The notes under the pieces are model-generated. The model was not told the DNA's origin. It did no database searches and saw only the letters and a program-made list of their open reading frames with translations. The translations under genes and the position numbers were made by a program. Below are positions 30,669-39,433 of a DNA stretch of 64,000 nucleotides, piece after piece. The stretch's first letter is position 1. Every line of letters starts with the position of its first letter. The stretch is from Haliea sp. (GTDB taxonomy: Bacteria; Pseudomonadota; Gammaproteobacteria; Pseudomonadales; Halieaceae): contig JADJAL010000002.1 in NCBI GenBank assembly GCA_016704305.1, forward strand, positions 186,001-250,000, in the 5' to 3' direction.

Positions 30669-33167
30669 TCATGTTGCGCCAAGAATACGTTGAATCATGT
30701 ACTTTGGTTCGTCAGCGCGCTGAAAATCTCGCACCATACGCTCAGCTGCCCGCTTGAAGTCGGCAGTGGCCGCTTCCAGGCCTTCCAGAGTCAGCGTCTT
30801 ATTGTGGTCCATATAGATCGGTTGCACGCCTTGATAATACCACTGGACTACTCGTTCGTAGATGGCTTCGACATTCCTCACCAGATGCCCCCTGTCGAGC
30901 AGGATCACGGGCAAACCATTAAAGGATCTGAGAAGAATGGAGTGTGAGACGGAATTCCAATAAAAAGCATATTCCGCTGTTAGCAACAACGAGGCGATGC
31001 GCGTAAAGGAGCAGAAGGTCAGTAGCTCAGCCCCTTCACTTCCGCGCATTTCCTGCGCAAGGTCGCGGATGAACTTCTGGGGACCAACGAAGATTGGGCG
31101 GCGGCCGAGCTCGATTGCCTGCTTCAATAGTCGCGCAACAATGTCTGTGAAGCCACGCACCGCCTCAAACATCAGTTGCGTCTCCAGATCCGTGGCTGAG
31201 AGTATGAATATCCAGTGGGGTGTCGTTCCAGCGTCGGGCTTGAGCACCACGTTGCAGATCAGGCTTGGGTTAAAGAACGCGACTTCTCGCGCATCCGTCG
31301 CGCTGGTCTTGTCGGCTTCCGGATTCGCGTGAGCCGGGTAAAGATGGAGAAGCTGTCTGAGGATTTGCTCCGCCCCCGATAATTTCTCAATAATCCTCTC
31401 ATCCTGCTCCGCTTTCACATACGCCAAATGCTTAAACACGTGTGCGGGAAGCGCGAGGTCGTCAGCATCGGGCAGGTCAACTGATATAAGGCTGGAGACT
31501 GGCTGGCGCGACAACACACCCAAAAACGGATCGGCGGTAACGACTTTACAGCCTCGCTGACCGAGAAAATCGATTAAAGAAGCCAGAACCTCATGCGAGA
31601 AAAGATCATGCATCGCATACAGATAGCCAGAGCACAGAAATACGATATCGGGTTGAAATGCATTGACAACGCGCTCTACGTCCTCGATTGAGTGAAAGCA
31701 AAATGTCCGTCCAGGCAGCGCCAGGTTGTTAGTCTGGTAAAGACTTTCTGGCATCAGCAATACAATGTGGTCTGCCGACGCCTGACCCAAAAGCAGGTAC
31801 ATCACCGTTGTAAGCTCACCAAAATCGTTGTCGAGGATGAAAAGCAGCCGTGCGTTTTCTACGGTTCGTTCACCGCAGGCGACAGGCTCAATGGACGAGT
31901 GACTGGACGTGGGAATCAGGCCTTCAATCCAGCGTTCGATTTCGATAACCCGCGAGCCGAAGCGATCTGCCGTCCATGCGGGCTCGGGCAACGTAAATGT
32001 ATCATCTTCCTCGGATTGGGTACGCGCTATGCGGCCAGGATGGACCCTGGCATAGGCCCTGTGAGCTTCGAACTTGAAAACGGCTATGCCAAGATTCCTC
32101 TGTAATTCTATATCCTCAGGACGTACAGCGACGCACTGCTCGTAAGCGGCGGCGGCCTCCTCCCAGCGCTCCAGTTTTAACCAGACTGAGGCTAACGCTT
32201 CAGTAATCCGCGGATCATCCCCTGCCACTGCGCGTGCTCTGATATAGGCAGACTCCGACTCATGCCAATGCTCAAGCTTCGAAAGCGCGTTGCCAAGATT
32301 GATGCATATCTGTGCATCGTCCACGTCCGTTGACAGACATTTTTCATAGGCTCGTGCTGCTTCCTCCCAACGTTCGAGCCTGGACAATGTGTTGCCGAGG
32401 TTTTGCAGCGACGAACGATTCTCGGGCGACAAGACAAGCGCTTGCTGATACGCGGTTACCGCCTGCTCAAAGTGTCCAAGCTTACACAGTGCATCGCCGA
32501 GATGGTGATGCGACCAGGAATTCCCCGCGTCCAGACTGATGGACCTACGGAACGCATCGACAGCGTCTTCCGGGCGATCCCGGTTCGCAAGCGCCTCACC
32601 AAGATGAAGGAACGGCAGCGCCAGCGCTGAATCGAGTCGTATTGCGCTACGGCAGGCTGCCTCAGCCTGCTCCCAACGTCCCAATTTGGCTAGTGCATTA
32701 CCCAGGTTTTGCCAGGACAAGGCATTATCAGGTGATAAACCCAGCGCTTGTTCATACGCCGTTGCAGCGTCCGCAAACAATCCAACCCGACACAGGGCAT
32801 CGCCCAACTGTTGATGCGACCGCCAATTGCCCGCGTGAAGACTAATGGATCTGCGAAACGCCTCAACCGCTTCCTCGCAGCGATCCTGCTGTGCAAGTAC
32901 TTCGCCGAGGTGTAAAAACGTCAACGGATCATTGGAATCGAGACGAACGGCACTGTGATAGGAAGCCTCCGCATCCTCCCAGCGTCCAAGCCTGAAATAG
33001 GCGTCACCCAGGCGTCTATAGGATTGCGGTGAATCGGGGTCAATATCAATCAACTGACTATACAACTCGGCAGCCTGCTCCCAGCGCCTGTTCCTGAACA
33101 TCCAGCGACTCACAAGGCCAAGCTCGAATCGCTTGCAACGATTATAGAGGTCCAGCACTGTGCTCAC
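30669..33167 (-). CDS. TPR-repeat protein fused to an NDYGEL-family domain (paralogue 2)
   Basis: 832 residues, intact, start GTG 33167 or GTG 33158. About eleven tetratricopeptide repeats fill residues 25-395, with the usual W-LG-Y-A-P periodicity every 34 residues. Three-repeat blocks of about 102 residues are duplicated inside the array. From about 436 to the end is the domain shared with the genes at 24629-25859 and 36159-37466: LLFILDNDFGELTTVMYLLLG, LLMPESLYQTNN, FLCSGYLYAMH, TADPFLGVLSR, FFNPSLICN, TAEYAFYWNSVSHS and LLDRGHLVRN. TPRs usually bind partner proteins, so the array may recruit a partner or present a substrate to the C-terminal, glycosyltransferase-like domain. Confidence 0.72.
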   Translation of the reverse strand: MSTVLDLYNRCKRFELGLVSRWMFRNRRWEQAAELYSQLIDIDPDSPQSYRRLGDAYFRLGRWEDAEASYHSAVRLDSNDPLTFLHLGEVLAQQDRCEEAVEAFRRSISLHAGNWRSHQQLGDALCRVGLFADAATAYEQALGLSPDNALSWQNLGNALAKLGRWEQAEAACRSAIRLDSALALPFLHLGEALANRDRPEDAVDAFRRSISLDAGNSWSHHHLGDALCKLGHFEQAVTAYQQALVLSPENRSSLQNLGNTLSRLERWEEAARAYEKCLSTDVDDAQICINLGNALSKLEHWHESESAYIRARAVAGDDPRITEALASVWLKLERWEEAAAAYEQCVAVRPEDIELQRNLGIAVFKFEAHRAYARVHPGRIARTQSEEDDTFTLPEPAWTADRFGSRVIEIERWIEGLIPTSSHSSIEPVACGERTVENARLLFILDNDFGELTTVMYLLLGQASADHIVLLMPESLYQTNNLALPGRTFCFHSIEDVERVVNAFQPDIVFLCSGYLYAMHDLFSHEVLASLIDFLGQRGCKVVTADPFLGVLSRQPVSSLISVDLPDADDLALPAHVFKHLAYVKAEQDERIIEKLSGAEQILRQLLHLYPAHANPEADKTSATDAREVAFFNPSLICNVVLKPDAGTTPHWIFILSATDLETQLMFEAVRGFTDIVARLLKQAIELGRRPIFVGPQKFIRDLAQEMRGSEGAELLTFCSFTRIASLLLTAEYAFYWNSVSHSILLRSFNGLPVILLDRGHLVRNVEAIYERVVQWYYQGVQPIYMDHNKTLTLEGLEAATADFKRAAERMVRDFQRADEPKYMIQRILGAT

Positions 33168-33699
33168 TTCCTGTTAGTACAAGTCGCGCCATCGACTGAA
33201 CGTGGGACTTGCAATAGTACACCAGCTATATGGCAGTGTCCCTTCACGAGCTGTATATGCAAACTGGTTCACCTTTTGTCTGCATCGATTCTGTGATGAC
33301 AATTCCAACCGCTTCGGGTGAATAGAGCGCGCCCGGAGCACAGGCACATCCGAACTGCGCGGGTGCCGGCAGAAAAGTTTCGACGGGATACCATAGCGTC
33401 GGGGAAAACACCCCAGGAAAGTGAATTAGCATCCACTTTTGCGCTTTATTTTTGACAGGCATACGATGACCATACAGCATGGGGTTGCGAAGAGCTTCAC
33501 GGGGTTCACATTGGTGCGTCGTCTGCTTAAGTACTTCAGGAACAGCGAAGCTCTGCTTAACCTCGCAACCGTCGCTTTCGATACAGTCGCATTCGAAACA
33601 GTCGCTTTCGAAATCGTCGAAAGAAGCATTGTAAAAACCTGTGGTATGGGAAAGAATTTCCAGGCCAGCGCAAACTGAACCGTATAATCGAGACAAGCA
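33168..33699. other. Intergenic region with a doubtful ORF and a short tandem repeat
   Basis: A minus-strand frame (33244-33696) could encode 150 residues with an unusual Cys/Asp/Glu-rich stretch (DDFESDCFECDCIESDGCE), but this comes from a 15-bp DNA repeat and the frame has no recognisable domain or ribosome site. The plus strand also reads an open frame (33439-33678). I do not support either as a gene. The right end must contain the start region of the aminotransferase gene. Confidence 0.35.
33571..33618. repeat. Three-copy 15-bp tandem repeat
   Basis: GTCGCTTTCGATACA, GTCGCATTCGAAACA and GTCGCTTTCGAAATC follow one another directly, then GTC. The copies differ at a few positions. They contain TTCGAA-type palindromes. 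It lies about 90 bp before the aminotransferase start. It may be a binding site array or simple slippage; there is no spacer structure, so it is not a CRISPR. Confidence 0.55.
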
Positions 33700-34911
33700 A
33701 TGAAAGAGACATCATCTAACGCTGGTTACTATCGTCCCGATCATTATCTTAAATATCCAATCGTCTTCAAATCCGCTGATGGGACTACCGTGAAGGATGT
33801 GAACGGTAGGGAGTATTTAGACCTAAGCGCAATAATGGGTGCCGTCAATTGCGGGCATAACGTCCCACAGATCAACAGTCGACTGATACAGCAAATCGGC
33901 ATGATGTGGACATCCAACTTTTTCCCCACTGACATACAGTTAGAAGCTATCGCAAAGGTCGATTCCATCCTGCCTGAGGGCATTAACCTGGCAGCGCTTT
34001 ATAGTACAGGCGCCGAGGCTATAGAGCTTGCGCTGCGTGTTGCCAGGGCGGCCACCGGCCGCAATCGCATACTGTCTTTCAAGGATCATTTTCACGGTAA
34101 AACGCTTGGGACTATGCACCTCGTCAAGCAGTTCCCGGATTGTTATGGCCCTGTACCAGACGACTACCGAACAGTATTTGAAAGCGATGGATCGGATGAC
34201 CCTGCGATACTCGAAGCATACCTTGCCTCCATACCGGTGGACGACCTTGCTGCGGTTATCTTTGAGCCTGTAATCGGATATTCCGGCCCGCGCAGGCTAC
34301 ACAAAGATTTCCTCGGCATAATGCGAAAGTTTTGCGATGAAAATGATGTTGTTATGATTGTCGATGAAATACTAACCGGGTTTCACCGCTGCAAAGGTTG
34401 GTTCGTCTCTTGCCAGGGTGCCATTAAACCCGACATTCTCGTTTTCGGAAAAGGACTTGGAAATGGGCACCCAATTTCCGGCGTAGCTTGTGCCAGTTCG
34501 TTATACCAATTTTTGGGCAATTCGCTTCCCGGGAGTACTTTTGCCGGTAACAGCCTGGCATGCGCTGCCGCATGTGGTGTCCTGGAGTTTATGCATGGAC
34601 AGAACTTCGCTGAAAAAACCACTGCAATGGAGACGTTGTTCTGTGAGTTTTTTTCACAGCCAAGGTTTAAAGCGCATGGCATTCGATTAGATGGTATGGG
34701 TGGCCTGCTATCGATTAGTTTTCAAGACCCATCGTTTAGCCGTATGCCCGATATTTACCTGGATGTTCTAAAAAATGGCGTGATCACTTCTCACACACAG
34801 CAATATCTTAGGCTTACTCCTCCATTGACCATTGATTTGATTGCATTTGAACGGGGCCTGGAAGTCATCGGAAAATGCATTGACGCTTCTTTCGCTACTG
34901 CGATCAAGTAA
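33700..34911 (+). CDS. Class III PLP-dependent aminotransferase
   Basis: 403 residues, intact, from ATG 33700. It has the PLP-phosphate segment YSTGAEAIELALRVAR, the HFHGKTLGT segment, the cofactor Asp in VMIVDEILTGFHR, and the Schiff-base Lys251 in LVFGKGLGNGHPISG. Members transfer an amino group from an amino acid or diamine to an aldehyde or ketone; glutamate-1-semialdehyde-like, omega-amino-acid and sugar-pathway members exist. It is 12 bp from the convergent TPR gene. It probably makes an amino-bearing building block for the product of the locus. Confidence 0.85.
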   Translation: MKETSSNAGYYRPDHYLKYPIVFKSADGTTVKDVNGREYLDLSAIMGAVNCGHNVPQINSRLIQQIGMMWTSNFFPTDIQLEAIAKVDSILPEGINLAALYSTGAEAIELALRVARAATGRNRILSFKDHFHGKTLGTMHLVKQFPDCYGPVPDDYRTVFESDGSDDPAILEAYLASIPVDDLAAVIFEPVIGYSGPRRLHKDFLGIMRKFCDENDVVMIVDEILTGFHRCKGWFVSCQGAIKPDILVFGKGLGNGHPISGVACASSLYQFLGNSLPGSTFAGNSLACAAACGVLEFMHGQNFAEKTTAMETLFCEFFSQPRFKAHGIRLDGMGGLLSISFQDPSFSRMPDIYLDVLKNGVITSHTQQYLRLTPPLTIDLIAFERGLEVIGKCIDASFATAIK

Positions 34912-34922
34912 ATCCGCGCAGT

Positions 34923-35992
34923 TCAGGCCACAGAGCGGGTTTTCAGGTTCTCCAACCGATGCAGGGTTTCTGCGTCCCCGACACTATTGGCAACCGCTTG
35001 TTCATAAATCTTGAGGGCATCGTCACATCTTTCGAGTTGTTCGAGCGTTGATCCCAATCGATTGTAACCAAGGGAGATGCGTGGATCTAACTCGATGGCC
35101 CTGCAGTATGCCGGGATCGCGAGATCTGCCCGTCCAATATGACCAAGGATTTCGCCCAGTATTATTGTTAACTCCGCTGAAGATGAGAGCATGATCAGTT
35201 GGCTATAGGCTTCCGCTGCCTCTTCCTTTCTATCAAGAGTAAGCAAGAGCCGCGCTAAACGCTCGCGGCATTCAGGATTTTCAGGCTCAAGCTCCATCGC
35301 TTTTTGGTAATGGTTTATCGCCTCCTGCCATTGCTCCAGGCGTTCGAAGGCATAAGCGAGATCGATAAAGGCAACACCCAATCATTCTTGATGTGAATGG
35401 CATGCTGGTATGCCACTACGGACTCATCCCAGCGCTTTAACCTTGAAAGAGCGCGCGCCATGGAATAATGCGGCCAGAACTGCCCGGGGTCAATCTGGAC
35501 AGCCTGCCGGCAAGATGTTATCACCCCTTCCCAGCACTTCAACTCTAACAGGGCCTTTCCCAAACCAAGATACGGCCAGACTGGCTCAGGATCAATCTCG
35601 ATGGCCTGACGGTAGGCAGTTGCCGCTTCTTCCCAGCGTCCTAACTCTGACAGGGCATGCCCCAGATGGTAATACGACCAGTAGACAACCGGGTCTACCT
35701 TAATCGCCTGACGATAGGCTGTTGCCGCTTCCTCCCAACGCCTCAACTCCGAGAGCACCTGTCCCAAATGGTAGTGCGACCAGAATTGGCCCGTGTCGAA
35801 CTGGTTAGCGTAACGGTAGGCTGTCGCCGCATCTTCCCAATGCTTCCAATCCGACAGGGTTTGTCCCTGTTGATAGTATGACCAGAAGCCATCATGCGCA
35901 GCCTGGGGACTGTGCGGACCGGTTGCCTCTTCGCCCCGGCCGCCCTGCTCGAGTACCTCGCTCCCAACCTTTTGAAGAATATTCGTGGCCAT
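34923..35992 (-). CDS. Stand-alone TPR-repeat protein, one frameshift
   Basis: About 356 residues across a break near 35380. Roughly ten tetratricopeptide repeats cover almost the whole protein. The first ones are very regular (WEEAATAYRQAI... every 34 residues, with WSYYHLG/WSHYHLG starts), the later ones more diverged. One missing base joins IHIKND to GVAFIDLAYAFERLEQW. It has no signal peptide. It lies downstream of the NDYGEL paralogue 3 gene on the same strand (167-bp gap), the same TPR/NDYGEL pair that is fused in the 832-residue protein, so it is probably a partner of that paralogue. Confidence 0.78.
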
Positions 35993-36158
35993 GCGCTCGG
36001 TTAACCAATATCAAAGTGATGGTGACAACACCGATACCATAGCAACGAAGTCGAACGGCTCGCAATGTTTCGCTGTCCGATACCCCCCGATTTTGCAAAC
36101 CACTTCACAGTTATTCCGGCACAGAGGTGTTACCAGCGAAAACATCAAACAGAAGGGC

Positions 36159-37466
36159 TTATCTGCGGAGGAATTCCTCGATCAATTGTTCGGGTGAAGG
36201 CAATGCTTTTAGATTCTTGAGCATTTTAGGCGTGTGCTGTTTGCAGTCCTTGGATAACTCCGCCAAGACCTCGATATCCAACATCTCCTGTTGGCTAAGC
36301 AAGGGTGGTATCCAATTTTGGTAGAACCAGCTAACCAGTCGTTCGCGCATTGGTTTTACGTGGCGTTCCAGGTGCCCCTCGTCAAACATGAATATGGGTA
36401 ATCCATTAATCACCCGGAGAAAAATTGAATAGGACGCAAGGTTCCAATAGAACACATACTCGGCTGACAGCAGGAGAGCATTGAAATCTTCATACGCGCA
36501 AAACGTGAGCAAATCCTTTCGGGCCGATACTGGTGCGCGATTCGCCAACTTCTGCACGCACTCATTTGGTGCAACAAATACCGCGCGCCTGCCTGCCTTC
36601 AGGGTCTCATCCAACTTCCTTGCCAACACGTCTATAAAAACTTCCTCTGTGTAATACGAGGTTTGAAGCTCATAGTCGACGGAACCCAGCACGAACAACC
36701 AGTGCGGCTTCTCAGTGGCAGCAGAATCGCCATCTCCCGACGCGAGAACTTCGGTAGACATTGGCGCGCTTTCATCGCAAATCAGGCTGGGGTTAAAAAA
36801 CAAAAGCGTATCAGTCATTACCTCAGTCGACCCAGCGTTCGGATGGGGCAATGTGAAATAGAGGTGAGTCGTGTCCTTAAGAATTTGTGAAGCCGTGTTG
36901 AACTGTTTCAGGATCTGAGCATTGCCAAATGTCATGCTCAGCCGGTAGTGCCAGGTTTGATCCGCAAGAAGTTCCGTTTCAAACATGCGAAGCGCATCCG
37001 CTGCTGAGATGCTTGCGGGGTCCATCCGCGAGAAAATTCCAAAGAATGGATCACTGGTTGCGACCTTGCAGTTCCTGTCAGACAACAGCTGCAGAAGACT
37101 GGCCATGCCCTCATGTGAGATTACCTCATGCAGGGGCAGTATATAACCTGAGAAGAGAAACACGATCTCCGGCTTGGTCGCATCGACTATGCGGATAACA
37201 TCTTCGATACAAGCGTACTCACATGTCTGGACAGGCAATGTGCCTTCATTCTTGGCAAACAATCGAGGTGGAAGCAGAAGCATGGACGAGTCGATCAGAT
37301 CCCGCCCTTGCAGGAAATACATCGCAAGACACAACTCGCCATAATCATTATTGAGTAAAAACAAGAACCGGGGGCTGCGAGTAGTCACGCTATTTTCCAT
37401 AGGATTTGCTTGGTGAATTGTGCTTCGCGAGGACTGCGCGACAGACGATAGCTCATCAGTAACCAC
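36159..37466 (-). CDS. NDYGEL-family protein, paralogue 3 (unrecognised family)
   Basis: 435 residues, intact, from GTG 37466 with GAGG about 7 nt upstream; ATG 37400 is an alternative. It aligns end to end with the genes at 24629-25859 and the C-terminal half of 30669-33167: FLLNNDYGELCLAMYFLQG, LLLPPRLFAKN, FLFSGYILPLH, TSDPFFGIFSR, FFNPSLICDE, WLFVLGSVDYELQTSYY, RKLDETLKAGRRAVFVAPN, SAEYVFYWNLASYS, FDEGHLERHV, LVSWFYQNW. The pattern of two alpha/beta lobes with a C-terminal helical tail suggests a GT-B-like fold, but this is inference only. It lacks TPRs of its own; a TPR protein follows it. Confidence 0.72.
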   Translation of the reverse strand: MVTDELSSVAQSSRSTIHQANPMENSVTTRSPRFLFLLNNDYGELCLAMYFLQGRDLIDSSMLLLPPRLFAKNEGTLPVQTCEYACIEDVIRIVDATKPEIVFLFSGYILPLHEVISHEGMASLLQLLSDRNCKVATSDPFFGIFSRMDPASISAADALRMFETELLADQTWHYRLSMTFGNAQILKQFNTASQILKDTTHLYFTLPHPNAGSTEVMTDTLLFFNPSLICDESAPMSTEVLASGDGDSAATEKPHWLFVLGSVDYELQTSYYTEEVFIDVLARKLDETLKAGRRAVFVAPNECVQKLANRAPVSARKDLLTFCAYEDFNALLLSAEYVFYWNLASYSIFLRVINGLPIFMFDEGHLERHVKPMRERLVSWFYQNWIPPLLSQQEMLDIEVLAELSKDCKQHTPKMLKNLKALPSPEQLIEEFLRR

Positions 37467-37788
37467 CGTAACCTCACAAATTATTCCTGCGAGAAAACTC
37501 TAGCATTGATCCAGCGCCACCATCAATACAGAACACACTCCAATGGCCTTCAATTCCAACTCAATTCCGCGTAAATGTGACGTACTACCTTGATCCGACC
37601 CAAAGACTGTTGCTTGATTACCCAAAGGTCCTGCTGAAGGTCACCCCTATGAACAGAAATACAGGGGTTTCGTGATGTAATTCCAGTTCTCTACATGACG
37701 ATTTGCAATGGCCATATGTATTGGATAAGTTGGTACGGCGCAATTTTTGAGCAGGCAGATTCAGAATCAAACCCCAAGAGGGACCCGA
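37467..37788. other. Divergent intergenic region
   Basis: About 320 bp between the divergent NDYGEL paralogue 3 and double-GT2 genes. No gene, clear promoter consensus or inverted repeat was recognised. An in-frame TTG at 37747 could extend the GT2 gene upstream but has no ribosome site. Confidence 0.4.
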
Positions 37789-39246
37789 ATGATCGTCTCC
37801 ATAGAAACACCCGTATTCAAGGGTAAATGGCTAACAAAGTGCATTAATTCCGTGCTTACGCAAAGTTCGAGGAACTGGAAACTTTCCCTGCTCTGGGACG
37901 GAGGGGATGCGGAGTCTCGGCAAATTCTGGAAGATCTGGAAAAACGAAAGCACCCAAATATCACGATTTATTTCAAGGAAAACCGTGGTATCGCCAACGC
38001 CCGCCACTACCTATCCAAGCATTCAGAGGGTGATTACATATTACCCCTCGATGATGACGACATACTGGCAGCCGATGCTGTGGAAAAAATGCTTGCCTTT
38101 GTCGAGGCCAGGCCATGGAGCGGAATCGTGCGAGGCAAACGCAAGTTCATTGATGAAGATGGACGCGTGGTCGACGAGAAGCAATGGTTCCCTTTCGAAC
38201 CAAGGCATTACCAACATGGCATGGTTACTGACGTTTTCAACCATTCCCAACCCTACTTGATCAATCGTATTTACTATAACCAAACAACAGGTTGGGCAGG
38301 ATTTGAAGATTTCAAGTTCGCGGGCGAGGATTGTGACATCATCCTCAAGCTTGAAGAACGTGCCCCGATTGAACTAATCGACGAGGTGCTCTACTACTAT
38401 CGACTCAATCCCAAGCGCGCCAGCAACGAACTGGAAGTTGAGGGAGCCCACGAGATGTGGAGGCGCCTCGCTGACATGAGCATCGCCCGCATCGGCTTGC
38501 CACTAAAAAGGACCAACGAGGTGCCGCCCTACAACTATGAGCGCCTGCCACTACCATGCCCAAGTAAAGACATGATTGATTTCGTCATTCCTACTGTAGA
38601 GGACGTGCAAACCTCCAAAAATGCACAGCGCCTCCTCGGGTTTCTGACCAATTTGGGGATTGCGGAAGATGCTATACATTTCGTTACGCGGCAGGAAGGC
38701 GGTATCGCAGCGAGTTTTAACAGGGGCTTTCACCAAACGACACGGCCTCTAATATGCTTTCTCGACGAGAATGTCCATATCGAAGACCCGAACATTATTG
38801 ATGGCATATTGGCTACCATGCATGAGCAGCAGGCCGATGTCATCGGTCCAAAAATCCTGAGTCGCGAGGGCGATGTCAACTATGCGGCCCCCTATTTCAA
38901 CAGCGATCAACTTCCTGTATCCAGCGGCAGTGGAGAGCGTCACCATAATCAGTTTAGCTACGTTTGCGATGCAAAGTGGTTACCCGCTCAATTTTTGCTG
39001 ACACGACGCGAGGTAATAAACGCTGTTGGCGGGTTTGACGAAGGCTTTGTAACTTGCCCTATTCAGAGCGCGGATTTTTGCCTGAAAGCGCGACTCAGGG
39101 ACTTTAAAGTCCTATATGCGGGTACGGCGACTGTTGTCTGCGACAGCCCCAGCCACGACGAGAGCGTCGCAGAGCGTCTGGAGCGGTATCACGAAAAATG
39201 GCGCAGCTATGCTCACTTGTTCATGGGTAAAACGTCGGACCAGTAA
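37789..39246 (+). CDS. Glycosyltransferase with two GT2-like domains
   Basis: About 485 residues from ATG 37789, chosen because AGAGGG lies 6 nt upstream and the GT2 fold begins at once (MIVSIETPVFKGKWLTKCI). Domain one has the metal and nucleotide-sugar acidic motif in ILPLDDDDIL. A second GT-A-like domain starts near residue 265 (MIDFVIPTVEDVQTS), with FLDENVHIED in the acidic-motif position and GGFDEGFVTCPIQSADFCLK near the end. It should transfer one or two sugars, or a bifunctional repeat, in the cytoplasm. It stands alone between divergent and tandem genes of the accessory locus. Confidence 0.85.
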   Translation: MIVSIETPVFKGKWLTKCINSVLTQSSRNWKLSLLWDGGDAESRQILEDLEKRKHPNITIYFKENRGIANARHYLSKHSEGDYILPLDDDDILAADAVEKMLAFVEARPWSGIVRGKRKFIDEDGRVVDEKQWFPFEPRHYQHGMVTDVFNHSQPYLINRIYYNQTTGWAGFEDFKFAGEDCDIILKLEERAPIELIDEVLYYYRLNPKRASNELEVEGAHEMWRRLADMSIARIGLPLKRTNEVPPYNYERLPLPCPSKDMIDFVIPTVEDVQTSKNAQRLLGFLTNLGIAEDAIHFVTRQEGGIAASFNRGFHQTTRPLICFLDENVHIEDPNIIDGILATMHEQQADVIGPKILSREGDVNYAAPYFNSDQLPVSSGSGERHHNQFSYVCDAKWLPAQFLLTRREVINAVGGFDEGFVTCPIQSADFCLKARLRDFKVLYAGTATVVCDSPSHDESVAERLERYHEKWRSYAHLFMGKTSDQ

Positions 39247-39433
39247 GTTCAACCGTAAACGCTGAGGAATAGACACTGGATAGCAAGAGCCATGCGTCCC
39301 TGCATCAGGTCATTCATCAGTCGATCTGCGCGAACGCTTCGGGAAAAATGCTTGGCCTGAAGACCTACCGACTCACTGCTTGTGCGCCTTCCCGTTTCTA
39401 TTTGTGTTGTAGCGAACGAGCTAGCCTGGAATT

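Noticed and set aside
33571..33618. Short tandem repeat as a possible CRISPR
   Set aside because: Copies are directly adjacent with no spacers, and no cas genes are present.
33244..33696. 150-residue Cys/Asp-rich ORF that could be a metal-binding peptide or RiPP precursor
   Set aside because: The Cys/Asp-rich stretch is produced by a 15-bp DNA repeat. There is no leader-like start or ribosome site, and the aminotransferase start region overlaps.
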